Part shown: positions 7,114 through 15,013 of the stretch, one piece after another | Position numbering within the stretch: the first letter of the stretch is position 1 | How the letters are laid out: every line of letters starts with the position of its first letter | Origin: a virus | Direction: 5' to 3' (one strand) | Virus record (IMG/VR): IMGVR_UViG_3300023175_000196 | Coordinates: 1-23,890 of that record | DNA length: 23,890 nt | The notes under the pieces: model-generated | The model's input: only the letters and a program-made list of their open reading frames with translations | The model's database searches: none | What the model was told of the DNA's origin: nothing | Made by a program: the position numbers and the translations under genes

Positions 7114-7115
7114 GG

Positions 7116-7559
7116 TTAATGTATTTGACCTTTATCCTTTGCTATATTAAATTTATCAAGTAATTCATCCATTGTTGTCATGTCATCATCATATTCATCA
7201 ACATAAACAGAAGATTCTAAACTGTCTTTATATGATTTGTTTTCTTTTTTTATCATCTCATCACTATATTTAATTTCTTTTGAAACTTCATGAACCATAT
7301 TTAAATAATATTCAATAAGACTGTCTTTTGGATTTGTATATGTAACTATTTCTGAATTATTTAATGTAGCTATATTATCAGATATAATCTCAACTGGCAA
7401 CCATGGTACCATCATCATTACCGATCCTTTACCTGACCGTCTAAGCAAAACAACCATAGGATTATTTAAAATGGTGTTTTCTTTATCTGCTATAACATCA
7501 GCGATAACATCTTCACCAGATTGAAGTCTAACAACTTTTATATTAAGTGTTTCAGCCAT
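7116..7559 (-). CDS. Conserved marine T4-like phage protein, unknown function
   Basis: 147 residues from an ATG at 7559. An ATG 16 codons upstream exists, but it would put the extra residues inside uvsW and the protein would not begin MAETLNIKVVRLQSGED. The N-terminal ~60 residues look like a small beta-barrel (LQSGEDVIADV..., alternating strands), vaguely Sm-like. The middle is helical, and residues about 115-140 are acidic (DEYDDDMTTMDELLDKF). Proteins of this kind occur next to uvsW in marine T4-like phages. The function is not known. The gene overlaps the end of uvsW by 8 bases. Confidence 0.85.
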   Translation of the reverse strand: MAETLNIKVVRLQSGEDVIADVIADKENTILNNPMVVLLRRSGKGSVMMMVPWLPVEIISDNIATLNNSEIVTYTNPKDSLIEYYLNMVHEVSKEIKYSDEMIKKENKSYKDSLESSVYVDEYDDDMTTMDELLDKFNIAKDKGQIH

Positions 7560-9018
7560 TCTTGAGTTCGATATTGTAGAACTTGTATTTGAACTTCTCT
7601 TCATCATATATTTTCATTCTTTCAATAAAATGTTTTAGTGTATAATTGGTAAATTTACCAACTCTAAAATCATCAGCGATATCAAACAAAGTCGCTACTT
7701 CTTTATTATCTCCTACTCTTAAACCTCGACCGATAGATTGAAGATTACGAATACGAGACTTACTCGGCGAGGCAAAGATAATATTATGTAAGTTCCTTAT
7801 ATTTATACCCGTAGAAAAAGTACCATATGATGCTACGATAATAGCATCTTTTTCTCTTTCAGTAATTGACCGAACAGCTTCACGAGATTCTGTATCGGTT
7901 CCACCAAAAACAAAAAATGTTTTTCTTTTTTTCGCCTTTTCTTTAATGACCTCATATAAATCTTTTCCATGTTTTTCAACAAACTGAAAAAGTATAAGAG
8001 AGTTTCCATTTAATGATAAGGCTAAGTTTCTTATAAATTCGTTTCGTGCTTTGTTTTGAACAATATAATCTATTTCAGTATTATAATCCCATTCTTTCGC
8101 TTGTTTGCAAACCGATTCTGGATATTTCAACACTAAACATTTGATTTTAAAATCCGCCAAATGTTTTTGTTCAATAAGTTCAGATGTAGTTGTTGCACGA
8201 TAAACAGGACCAAATAAACCTTCTAATACTAAGCGATGTGTTTGTGTACCGTCTAAAGTGCCTGTTGTTCCTATCCTATATTTAGCACTAGAACAACCTG
8301 ACATAATTGTTGTTAAAGACTTAGCTTTAAATTGGTGAGCTTCGTCACCTAAAACAAAATCAAACTGTTCAAAATATTCTGGAGGATTTTTATAAACAGA
8401 TTGCCAGGTTGTAATAGTGATAAAACTGTTTGTGTGTTTTTCTTTACCTGAATATTGTCTATGGCAGTATTTGTCTGAATCATAACCATACGATTTAAAA
8501 TCACTAAACATTTGTTCGACTAATGAGGTTGTTGGCACAATCATTAGTCCTTTCTTATAATCAGAGCTTTGGAGATATCTCACTATCAGGTATAGTATTA
8601 AGGACTTACCAGATGCAGTTGGAGACAGTAGGAGAACCCTTTTATTGCGAATTCCTGTGATAAAAGACTTGAGTTGGTAGTCACGGACCTTGTAAGGTAA
8701 ATTTAAAGATTCAATAAATTCTTTAGCTTCATGTACCGAAAAGCTCTCTGTTGAACTAACTTCTTTATCTATTTCAAGCTTATAATTTCTTTCTTCACAA
8801 AACTTTTGTATATAAGCTACAAGACCATGATATATGGTAAAGTTTCTCAAATCTAAAAGCCTTATCTTTCCATCCCAAGCTCGCATCTTATATGCCGGTG
8901 TGAATTGATAACCAGGCACAAAGAATGTAAAATACTCGGACATCTCTTGAGCAAAATGCCTTTCACATTCTAACTGAATATAAGATTCGTTTTGTTTATG
9001 TAGAATGATATCAGCCAT
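7552..9018 (-). CDS. uvsW: UvsW DNA/RNA helicase (SF2)
   Basis: 488 residues from the ATG at 9018, which overlaps the uvsY stop by one base (TAATG). A longer frame with 9 extra residues lacks support. The N-terminal ~100 residues match the UvsW-specific DNA-binding domain. Walker A SPTASGKS is at 132-139, and the DEAH box (225-228) is followed by motif III TGT; a C-terminal QSIGRGLR motif VI is present. T4 UvsW unwinds branched DNA and R-loops, which drives the change from origin-dependent to recombination-dependent replication, and it is the functional analogue of RecG. It sits next to its pathway partner UvsY. Confidence 0.96.
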   Translation of the reverse strand: MADIILHKQNESYIQLECERHFAQEMSEYFTFFVPGYQFTPAYKMRAWDGKIRLLDLRNFTIYHGLVAYIQKFCEERNYKLEIDKEVSSTESFSVHEAKEFIESLNLPYKVRDYQLKSFITGIRNKRVLLLSPTASGKSLILYLIVRYLQSSDYKKGLMIVPTTSLVEQMFSDFKSYGYDSDKYCHRQYSGKEKHTNSFITITTWQSVYKNPPEYFEQFDFVLGDEAHQFKAKSLTTIMSGCSSAKYRIGTTGTLDGTQTHRLVLEGLFGPVYRATTTSELIEQKHLADFKIKCLVLKYPESVCKQAKEWDYNTEIDYIVQNKARNEFIRNLALSLNGNSLILFQFVEKHGKDLYEVIKEKAKKRKTFFVFGGTDTESREAVRSITEREKDAIIVASYGTFSTGINIRNLHNIIFASPSKSRIRNLQSIGRGLRVGDNKEVATLFDIADDFRVGKFTNYTLKHFIERMKIYDEEKFKYKFYNIELKNG

Positions 9019-9452
9019 TATACACCTTGAATGAATTTCTCCCAATCAATAAATGACCTAAGTTCCCATGTTCGGTTGTTTAATTCTTTAAGAATAGCTT
9101 CACACACGGTAACAATTTCATCATGTAAGGTTTTAGCAGCTTTGTGTTTGTTAATATCTTCATCACTTTCTAAATATGTGTTGAGTTCGGCTTTGAGAAC
9201 ATAAGGAAATGGTTCCCAACCATACTTCTTCAACTCATCATCATCGAGTTTGCCTGTATAATATTCCCATTTAAGTCGTCTGATTTTATTTAATTTAAAT
9301 TCAGATTCTTTAGACAATAAACGATGGCGAGAAAGTATATTCAAATACTTACTGTGTAATTGTGGTATCTTTGTTAGTTCTTTACCTGGTTCAGTTCTGT
9401 CCAGTTCGGAATCTTTTCTCCACATTTCTAGTAGTTCTTCTAATTGTTTCAT
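9018..9452 (-). CDS. uvsY: UvsY recombination mediator
   Basis: 144 residues (T4 UvsY 137). It is a mostly helical, charged protein. The KYLNILSRHRLL region, the KIRRLKWEYYTGKLDDDELKKYGWEPFPY segment (about 56-85) and the C-terminal WELRSFIDWEKFI are typical of UvsY. It loads the UvsX recombinase onto gp32-covered single-stranded DNA. It has a strong GGAGG ribosome site and is the first gene after the sigma70 promoter at 9476-9504, so it heads the recombination operon. It is followed with one-base overlap by uvsW. Confidence 0.95.
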   Translation of the reverse strand: MKQLEELLEMWRKDSELDRTEPGKELTKIPQLHSKYLNILSRHRLLSKESEFKLNKIRRLKWEYYTGKLDDDELKKYGWEPFPYVLKAELNTYLESDEDINKHKAAKTLHDEIVTVCEAILKELNNRTWELRSFIDWEKFIQGV

Positions 9453-9475
9453 AATTTATAATCCTCCAATAGTGG

Positions 9476-9504
9476 AGTATAACCAATTGGCAATCAAATG
9501 TCAA
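9476..9504 (-). promoter_or_regulatory. Sigma70 promoter of the uvsY-uvsW-...-55-47-46 operon
   Basis: Minus strand: perfect -35 TTGACA (9504-9499), 17-base spacer, -10 TATACT (9481-9476), one base from consensus. The transcript would start near 9470, just before the GGAGG ribosome site of uvsY. It lies between gp3 (late) and uvsY, so it marks the start of the host-polymerase-dependent, early or middle operon. Confidence 0.85.
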
Positions 9505-9510
9505 GCGTTT

Positions 9511-10050
9511 TTACCAAGTTTTTTCGATATCGTAGTAACTATACCGAAAAGTGGCGTCTGCTGTTAAGAGCGTATCAGGATTATCACTTGAAGACATTAT
9601 AAAGGTTGATAGCGTAGTTGGAAAACATTCGTAAAATTTCATACGAATATAAGGTTGGTTTGAAGAAGATAATAATGTTAATGTTGCATCACTATATTGA
9701 GGTCTTTTTGTTGCTACTCTAGTAGCTTGTTTGTTTAATCTTCTTAAATCTTTGTAATCATCAAAGTCCTCTGGAAAGGTCATGCCACGAATCCAATCAT
9801 GCACTTCTATCCAAGATTCCATTCTTTCATCAATCAAAAAAGTAACATTCAATAAATCGTAAATGGCTTTATCACCAGGCGCAAACAAATCTACAAACGG
9901 TGTAAATTGTGGAGTTTCTGACATAGAAATGCCTGGAACGGAAACAGATTGACAAAAGTATTGAATGTTTGGCAATCTACCAAAATTCAGTATATACTTA
10001 TTGGGTTGTAAAAAATTAGGATTACTCGGATTTCTATCTGTAACTGCCAT
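9511..10050 (-). CDS. 3: gp3 tail terminator / tail completion protein
   Basis: 179 residues (T4 gp3 176). Recognisable blocks are CQSVSVPGI (about 33-41), VTFLIDERMESWIEVHDWI (about 69-87) and the end MKFYECFPTTLS...ADATFRYSYYDIEKTW. They align with T4 gp3 blocks QSVPIPGI, VRFIVDEELKSWI and INFYKPWVSDLS...PYTYFQVEK. gp3 forms the ring that caps the tail tube and stops its growth; the fold is related to tail-tube proteins. Its place after gene 23 and before uvsY is the marine T4-like arrangement. It has its own late-type box 26 bases upstream and lies beyond the gp23 terminator, so it is probably transcribed separately. Confidence 0.88.
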   Translation of the reverse strand: MAVTDRNPSNPNFLQPNKYILNFGRLPNIQYFCQSVSVPGISMSETPQFTPFVDLFAPGDKAIYDLLNVTFLIDERMESWIEVHDWIRGMTFPEDFDDYKDLRRLNKQATRVATKRPQYSDATLTLLSSSNQPYIRMKFYECFPTTLSTFIMSSSDNPDTLLTADATFRYSYYDIEKTW

Positions 10051-10076
10051 GTATTATTTCCATAAATGTTATGGTG

Positions 10077-10084
10077 TATTTATG
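10077..10084 (-). promoter_or_regulatory. Late promoter box CATAAATA before gp3
   Basis: Minus-strand CATAAATA, one base from the T4 late consensus TATAAATA, 26 bases before the gp3 start and after the gp23 terminator. It would be recognised by gp55-RNA polymerase. The same 26-base distance is seen for the gp22 box. Confidence 0.6.
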
Positions 10085-10102
10085 CTACTATAAGCCGTAG
10101 AT

Positions 10103-10128
10103 AAAAAAAGAGGCACCGAAGTGCCTCT
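10103..10128 (-). terminator. Strong intrinsic terminator after gp23
   Basis: On the minus strand AGAGGCAC-TTCG-GTGCCTCT (10128-10109) is a perfect 8-bp stem with a UUCG tetraloop, followed by seven T (10109-10103). It lies 30 bases after the gp23 stop. A second, weaker hairpin GTTAGT-CTA-ACTAAC (10149-10135) precedes it. Confidence 0.93.
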
Positions 10129-10157
10129 CTTTAAGTTAGTTAGACTAACAAACTATA

Positions 10158-11504
10158 TTACATTAAGTTAGCAACTTTAAATGCACGATAGTAGTTGTTA
10201 GATAACACATTTAATGCGCCTTCGCCTTGGTTAGTACCTTCTGCAAATGGGTTAGCAACTAAACCGTAACGGGTTTTGAAGCCAATTTTTGGTTGGAAAG
10301 TACCTGTATCAACTGCACGAACCATTTGTAATGGAACATATGGGCAGTAGAACAGACCAGCGTCATAAGCGTTAGAACCTTTATAACCAACAACAGCAAA
10401 TTCTTTAGAAGCATTTACTGGAGCGTATGGATCAACATACACTTTAATGCGACCAAATAATGTACCTGCAAATGTATTGCCTGTATCATCAACTGTTAAG
10501 TTAGTTTGTGCTTGTAGTGCTGGGTTGTAGTCTAAAAGACCTGCCATTGCAAGAGCAGAAGCAACATCTGATGAACAGATAACGATGTTACCTTTTCCTC
10601 TACGAGTTAATTTTGCAATCGCATTTGCTTCTCTTTCGAGTTGGAAAGCAAGACCTTTAATTTTTTCAACCATCCAGCGACCGTTTGAATCAGTATCTAA
10701 ATCGAACTGACCACCAGCTGTTGTACCAGTCTGACAACCTGTTTTAGCAACAGAGTAGATTGTTCTAACAACTTCACGGTTGATTTCAGCAAGAATTTCT
10801 GTTGAAAGAATATTTGCTAATTCTGTTTCAGCGTCAAGACCATGAACAGCTTTAAGGTCTTGTGCTAATTCAATTGAGTATTCTGCTTTTAATGCACGAG
10901 TTTTAGCAGTAACAGTTACTTTCTCAATTGAGAATGCCATTTCTTGGAATGTGTTAGAACTGTCACCTAAAGCTTCTGCTTTAGCGGTTGACATAGCACC
11001 AACAGCAGCTGCGTTACCTACAAAGGTGTTAGCAGCAGCAGCACCAACAGCGATGTCTGATTGTGCAGTACCTAAACCAGAATGACCTGTATTAGCTTCG
11101 TTATAGAAAGCTTCAGGACCTGATTGACCTTCGTATAATGAACGCATAGCAAAAATAAGGCCTGTAGGACCTGTCATTGGTTGAACACCAGCAACATCGT
11201 ATGCGATTAAGTTTGGTAATGAACGGCGAACTAATGAAATTAGAATCGGATCAAAACCAGCAACTGGACCTGTAGCAGCAGCAGAACCTGAAAAACCAGC
11301 AGCACCACCTGAACCTAAACCAGCCGAAGCTGCGTTAGTTGGTACAGCTTCAGAAAGCACTTCGTTAGATTTGCTCATTTCTAAAGCTTGGTTTTCAAGA
11401 ACAACAGCTGTAACAGCCTTTTTATATGGGTCTTGAATAGGGGCTAAATCAGGATGGTCTAGCACGCCTGCCCATTTAGTTTGTAATTGTTCGGACAAAT
11501 ACAT
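10158..11504 (-). CDS. 23: gp23 major capsid protein precursor
   Basis: 448 residues. The N-terminus (MYLSEQLQTKWAGVLDHPDL), the ITAR-like central block around FSIEKVTVTAKTRALKAEYSIELAQDLKAVHGLD (about 197-230) and the C-terminal GLVANPFAEG block are typical of T4-like major capsid proteins. A prohead protease site LxE|A occurs at residues 50-53 (LSEA), so gp21 should remove about the first 52 residues, comparable to cleavage after E65 in T4. The ~30 residues after the cut are Gly/Ala-rich. The protein forms the hexamers of the head shell. A ribosome site AGGAGA lies just upstream, and the gene is 14 bases after gp22, with a strong terminator behind it. Confidence 0.97.
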   Translation of the reverse strand: MYLSEQLQTKWAGVLDHPDLAPIQDPYKKAVTAVVLENQALEMSKSNEVLSEAVPTNAASAGLGSGGAAGFSGSAAATGPVAGFDPILISLVRRSLPNLIAYDVAGVQPMTGPTGLIFAMRSLYEGQSGPEAFYNEANTGHSGLGTAQSDIAVGAAAANTFVGNAAAVGAMSTAKAEALGDSSNTFQEMAFSIEKVTVTAKTRALKAEYSIELAQDLKAVHGLDAETELANILSTEILAEINREVVRTIYSVAKTGCQTGTTAGGQFDLDTDSNGRWMVEKIKGLAFQLEREANAIAKLTRRGKGNIVICSSDVASALAMAGLLDYNPALQAQTNLTVDDTGNTFAGTLFGRIKVYVDPYAPVNASKEFAVVGYKGSNAYDAGLFYCPYVPLQMVRAVDTGTFQPKIGFKTRYGLVANPFAEGTNQGEGALNVLSNNYYRAFKVANLM

Positions 11505-11518
11505 ATTGTTCTCCTAAA

Positions 11519-12616
11519 TTATTTCTTTGTTTTACTAATTGCTTGAGAAACAGCAGCTACAAAAGGATCAGAAATCTTCTTGTCTTCTGTTGTCTCATCT
11601 TCTACATTTTCGTGAAGTTGTTCTTCATCAGCTTTTTTAACACCTGATGGGAAATAGTTCTCACGGATTGTTTCAAGTTTGGATTTGTATTCGTCCTCTG
11701 TGGAGAATTCAACACTTTCTGCAAGTGATTTAATTTTTTCAACTTGAGTTTCTGTAAGACCGTCTGTTACAACACGAGTAATTTCATTTTTGCGTGATTC
11801 AACAAGTTCTTTTTTGTATTCAACACCACGCTCGATTTCTTCGTTGAGTTTGCTTTCAAGTTCTTCAACTTTAGTAGCTAACTCATCAACCAAATCAACT
11901 TTTTCGGCAGGAACATCAATATAATGTTCAGTGAACAATGTTCTCATACCTGCGATAAACTCTTCTGTTAATTCAGAACGCAAACCTGATTCAATAGCAA
12001 TTTCATTATCTTCCATCCATTGTTCAACAACATATGAAAGGTAATCATCAACTTTTTGAGTTAGGTCATTCTTAATTGTATCGATAGCTTCTTCTAATTG
12101 ACCAGCATATTCAGCCTCCATTTGTTCTTGGATTTGAGTTACACGGTCATGAACACGAGTTTCGAAGATTGTAGTAGCTTTAGATTTGAATTCTTCTGAA
12201 ATAGTTTCATCGTCAGCAAACATATTGTCGATGTCTTCTTTCATTTTTTTCTTCCAAGCTTCTTTGATTTCTTCTTCTGTTTCTTCTTCATCAACAGAAT
12301 TAGCTTCAACTTCTTGTGTTTCTTCTAAGTTTTCTTCTTCGATGAATTCGTCTTCTTGTGCTTCAACTTCTGCATCTTCCATTTTAGCGGAAGCAGCAGA
12401 TGGCTTAGCAGCAATAGACGCTTTGTTCTTTGCTGAATTATCAGGTGTTTGAAGCTTCAATTTATTTGAATCATCAAGTGGTTTAGAATTAGTATTGGTT
12501 GGACCACCTAAATCTTGAACCTCACCTGGTAACTTTTGTGGAGGCATAGCTGGTGCGTTAGACTTGCTAGTTGCAAGAATATCAGCAGCGGCTTCCATAA
12601 GTTTATTTGTTGCCAT
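11519..12616 (-). CDS. 22: gp22 prohead scaffold core protein
   Basis: 365 residues (T4 gp22 269). It is highly acidic and helical. The conserved block VDDYLSYVVEQWMEDNEIAIESGLRSELTEEFI (about 188-220) and IDVPAEKVDLVDELATKVEELESKL are the gp22 signature. The N-terminal ~125 residues form a low-complexity Pro/Ala then Glu-rich extension, and the C-terminal tail is lysine-rich. It builds the internal core on which gp23 assembles. Several gp21-type sites (L/I-x-E) are scattered through it, as expected for a scaffold cut to small peptides. A perfect late box precedes it and gp23 follows, so both are probably made from one late transcript. Confidence 0.93.
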   Translation of the reverse strand: MATNKLMEAAADILATSKSNAPAMPPQKLPGEVQDLGGPTNTNSKPLDDSNKLKLQTPDNSAKNKASIAAKPSAASAKMEDAEVEAQEDEFIEEENLEETQEVEANSVDEEETEEEIKEAWKKKMKEDIDNMFADDETISEEFKSKATTIFETRVHDRVTQIQEQMEAEYAGQLEEAIDTIKNDLTQKVDDYLSYVVEQWMEDNEIAIESGLRSELTEEFIAGMRTLFTEHYIDVPAEKVDLVDELATKVEELESKLNEEIERGVEYKKELVESRKNEITRVVTDGLTETQVEKIKSLAESVEFSTEDEYKSKLETIRENYFPSGVKKADEEQLHENVEDETTEDKKISDPFVAAVSQAISKTKK

Positions 12617-12642
12617 TAGGATTCTCCTTATGTTTTATCTTA

Positions 12643-12650
12643 TATTTATA
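12643..12650 (-). promoter_or_regulatory. Late promoter TATAAATA before gp22-gp23
   Basis: Exact T4 late consensus on the minus strand, 26 bases before the gp22 start and just after the gp21 stop. It would drive high-level gp22 and gp23 synthesis up to the terminator at 10103-10128. Confidence 0.8.
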
Positions 12651-12653
12651 AAA

Positions 12654-13301
12654 TTAAAGTTTTCGAATATAATTTTCAAATAATTTCAAAGCAACCGCTT
12701 CGATTTCTCTGGCTGATGCTTTTCTGATTGCTTTCTTGGCATGGTCAAAGTCTTGTTCTACCCAAGACCCTTTAACGAACATCCATTCTTTATTTTCCAT
12801 GATGCCATTAACGAAAGCACCAGGTGCGGACGGATCCGCAACAATATCAGCCGCCGTAGCAAGTTTTAAATCGTCTTGCACCAAATTATAACCTTCTTTT
12901 GTTTGAACGACCGAACCTAAAGCTCTTGAAGAAACTCCAATGCTAACATCGTTTTCTAAAAAATTCTTAACGATATCACCATAAGGTGTTTCTAAAATTT
13001 GAGCTTTACCATAAAATGTATTTCCATCTTCACTCAAAGAAACAATTTTATGGGAAACTCTTTCAAGGTTGATTGTTGGTGTATCAGGATGACCTAACTC
13101 ACCAAGAGCACGATTCGTTTTAATATACTCTTCGTTATATCTATCAACCTCATTTCTGAGAGTATCCATTTTATACATTCTGTTGTTACGATTAACTGTA
13201 TCGCCAACCAAAAATGTACCTTCAATGTATAGTTTTTTCTTACCGTTTTTTTCTTCGGTAAGAACTTTTACATTTTCAATAGTTTCTGTTATGAGTTTCA
13301 T
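12654..13301 (-). CDS. 21: gp21 prohead maturation protease
   Basis: 215 residues (T4 gp21 212). The fold resembles herpesvirus-type assemblin serine proteases. Motifs visible are GELGHP (67-72, catalytic H71) and IGVSSRALG (121-129, nucleophile S124 or S125), plus the strand motif GDTVNRNNRMY (33-43). It is packaged in the prohead and cleaves scaffold, core proteins and gp23 at L/I-x-E sites, then itself. It lies next to its substrates gp22 and gp23. The start has only a weak ribosome site (AAGGGAAAG). Confidence 0.95.
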   Translation of the reverse strand: MKLITETIENVKVLTEEKNGKKKLYIEGTFLVGDTVNRNNRMYKMDTLRNEVDRYNEEYIKTNRALGELGHPDTPTINLERVSHKIVSLSEDGNTFYGKAQILETPYGDIVKNFLENDVSIGVSSRALGSVVQTKEGYNLVQDDLKLATAADIVADPSAPGAFVNGIMENKEWMFVKGSWVEQDFDHAKKAIRKASAREIEAVALKLFENYIRKL

Positions 13302-13318
13302 GTTTCTTTCCCTTAAAT

Positions 13319-13540
13319 CTATTGTGCATCATAGTAGGTTTTAGAAAGTTCGCCACGCTCAATTGTTTCGCCGGCTTTCCTACATCTAGCATAAATCTCT
13401 TCTGTTACGCCATTCGGTCTTGTGAAACTTCTTACTCCGCCCGAATATGTACCGTTAGCATCAGGATATGTGTCAGATGATGTAGCAGTATTTTCATACT
13501 CCCAAACACCATCAGAACCTGGAACCGTAACCCATGCCAT
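13319..13540 (-). CDS. Small conserved phage protein, unknown function
   Basis: 73 residues, starting MAWVTVPGSDGVWEYEN and rich in Ser, Thr, Tyr and Gly, with a C-terminal YARCRKAGETIERGELSKTYYD segment. I recall similar short proteins (MAWVTVPGS...WEYENTATxSDTYPD) in marine T4-like phages, but with no assigned role. It is probably a small beta-rich protein; the location among prohead genes suggests a capsid accessory part, which is inference. The stop of the upstream basic protein is one base before this start. Confidence 0.82.
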   Translation of the reverse strand: MAWVTVPGSDGVWEYENTATSSDTYPDANGTYSGGVRSFTRPNGVTEEIYARCRKAGETIERGELSKTYYDAQ

Positions 13541-13541
13541 T

Positions 13542-13976
13542 TTACTTTAATCCTAATGAACTTCTTCTACGCATCGACATTCTTCTTTTAATTAGAGAAC
13601 GGCGTAGTTTCGCTCTTCTTGTTGTTTTCCAAGACCGTTTTAATAAACGAGCCTTTCTTAATCTTGTTGTAGCCGGTATCCGTCTTACAGTATTACCCGA
13701 AATACGATACCCTTTAATGGCAGAACGCCTTCTGTTTTTTTGAACAGTGATTCTACCTTTTGCATTTCTTCGTATTCTTCTACGAATCTTTTTAACACGA
13801 CCCATACGAATAATGTTAGGGTTGCGTTTATAAGCTTCTTCTAAATCAAATGAATCAGCCGCAATATATTTTTTAGCTTCTTCAATGTATTTTGCAGTCA
13901 GCTCATTTAGACGAGCTCTAATCTTTTCTTTTACTTCGTCTAACTTATTCTCTATTAAAGAATCAATTATGCTCAT
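13542..13976 (-). CDS. Very basic prohead-core-like protein in gp68 position
   Basis: 144 residues, the same size as T4 gp68 (141). The N-terminal ~50 residues are an amphipathic helix region (MSIIDSLIENKLDEVKEKI...). The rest is extremely rich in Arg and Lys (VKKIRRRIRRNAKGRI at about 60-75; RRAKLRRSLIKRRMSMRRRSSLGLK at the end). It lies between portal and protease genes like gp68. Likely roles are binding the acidic scaffold or the packaged DNA in the prohead core; both are inference. The ATG overlaps the preceding stop by 4 bases. Confidence is high that it is a gene, lower for homology to gp68. Confidence 0.85.
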   Translation of the reverse strand: MSIIDSLIENKLDEVKEKIRARLNELTAKYIEEAKKYIAADSFDLEEAYKRNPNIIRMGRVKKIRRRIRRNAKGRITVQKNRRRSAIKGYRISGNTVRRIPATTRLRKARLLKRSWKTTRRAKLRRSLIKRRMSMRRRSSLGLK

Positions 13977-14722
13977 TTTTTACTATGAGCCTTAAATGCA
14001 AAATCTGAACCTTTCATAAAGTGTTCTGGACTTTTATGAACAAGGTCAGCATATTTTTTAGCGTTTTCAGGTTTAAGAGCCTTATGAACATTTGTCATAG
14101 CTGAAGCTGTATAATGATCCACTTTTCTAGTTTGACCATTACCAAACTTTACACTCTTCGCTTGCTTGTTTGCAACGATAGAATGTAATTGGTCCATTAC
14201 GCTTTCCTGAACTACTTCACTATTTATGTCATTTGTGCTTTCAGCTTGAATAGGAGTTTCAAATCCTTTTGCACTATAAGGAACAGTAAAGTATCTATCA
14301 AGTTTAGCGCTGTGATATAATGCTACTTTCATACCGTTTGGATAAGGTCTAAAAGATTTTCTTTTTAAAATTAAAACAAATGGTGGGTCATTTGGTCCTG
14401 TTTTTTCTTTCCTGTCTTCAATAATGGGTTCAGTTGTAATATCTTCCGATTCTTCTCTTACCGCACGGCGTGTTCTTTGGAATAATTGTGGATTGTCCGT
14501 TAAAAGACCAACCATTTTATTAAACAAATCTTGTAACAATCGTCTTTCTGTTGGATTAAACACAGGACGCTCTTCTTTCATCTTATCTAAAATACGATGA
14601 AGTCTTTGAATCTTTGTTTTATCTGCTAACCCAGCTCTGACAAGAATATCAAATTTTTTGATATCTATTTCTTGTTCAGATAAAAGTTCTTCGATGTCCC
14701 TAAATTCGTTTAATTGTTTCAT
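13973..14722 (-). CDS. Unknown protein between gp67 and gp68-like genes
   Basis: 249 residues. Not recognised as a named family. Residues 1-90 are helical (EELLSEQEIDIKKFDILVRAGL, then a KIQRLHRILDKMKEERPVFNPTERRLLQDLFNKM helix pair). Residues about 113-150 form a beta-rich segment (FVLILKRKSFRPYPNGMKVALYHS), and the C-terminus is Lys/His-rich. The position within the prohead-core cluster suggests a capsid or core role. Proteins with the PPFVLILKRK block seem to be shared by marine T4-like phages in this place. It is coupled on both sides by 4-base ATGA overlaps, to gp67 before it and the basic protein after it. Confidence 0.85.
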   Translation of the reverse strand: MKQLNEFRDIEELLSEQEIDIKKFDILVRAGLADKTKIQRLHRILDKMKEERPVFNPTERRLLQDLFNKMVGLLTDNPQLFQRTRRAVREESEDITTEPIIEDRKEKTGPNDPPFVLILKRKSFRPYPNGMKVALYHSAKLDRYFTVPYSAKGFETPIQAESTNDINSEVVQESVMDQLHSIVANKQAKSVKFGNGQTRKVDHYTASAMTNVHKALKPENAKKYADLVHKSPEHFMKGSDFAFKAHSKK

Positions 14723-15003
14723 TCTTGTTCTTGTTCTTCTTCTGGTTGCTCTTCAACTTCTACATTTGTTTCCGGCTCTTCAACCGGAGTGTCAGCTGTG
14801 TCTTGAACTTCCACATCAATATTGCCATCATCATCTGCTACTGGTGGAGTTTCACCATTAGAAAATAAATTTTTAGCAATTTCTTGTTTTTTACCATCTA
14901 AAGCTTCCATAGCCTTTTGTGATAAAAGGTTATGTAAACTATCTTTAGCATCTGAGCTTTGAGCCGCTGCTATTTGATTTACTACATCAACTACATCTAC
15001 CAT
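14719..15003 (-). CDS. 67: gp67-like prohead core protein
   Basis: 94 residues (T4 gp67 80). The N-terminal half is helical, with KKQEIAKNLFSNGETPP (38-54) resembling IAIARNFLIEGEEPE of T4 gp67. The C-terminal half is almost entirely acidic (EVEEQPEEEQEQE). T4 gp67 is an internal core protein needed for head shape and is cut by gp21. Its place directly after the portal gene is the canonical one. A perfect late box lies 18 bases upstream, inside the end of gp20, with AGGAGA as ribosome site. Confidence 0.85.
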   Translation of the reverse strand: MVDVVDVVNQIAAAQSSDAKDSLHNLLSQKAMEALDGKKQEIAKNLFSNGETPPVADDDGNIDVEVQDTADTPVEEPETNVEVEEQPEEEQEQE

Positions 15004-15013
15004 AATATTTCTC

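Noticed and set aside
9019-9045. Nine-codon N-terminal extension of uvsW
   Set aside because: The ATG at 9018 overlaps the uvsY stop as TAATG and gives the usual UvsW N-terminus.
12186-12452. Plus-strand open frame rich in Ser
   Set aside because: It is the antisense of the Glu-rich part of gp22 and lacks any gene-like features.
14221-14228. CATAAATA late-type box on the minus strand
   Set aside because: It lies in the middle of the 249-residue gene, about 245 bases from the next start; likely chance in AT-rich DNA.
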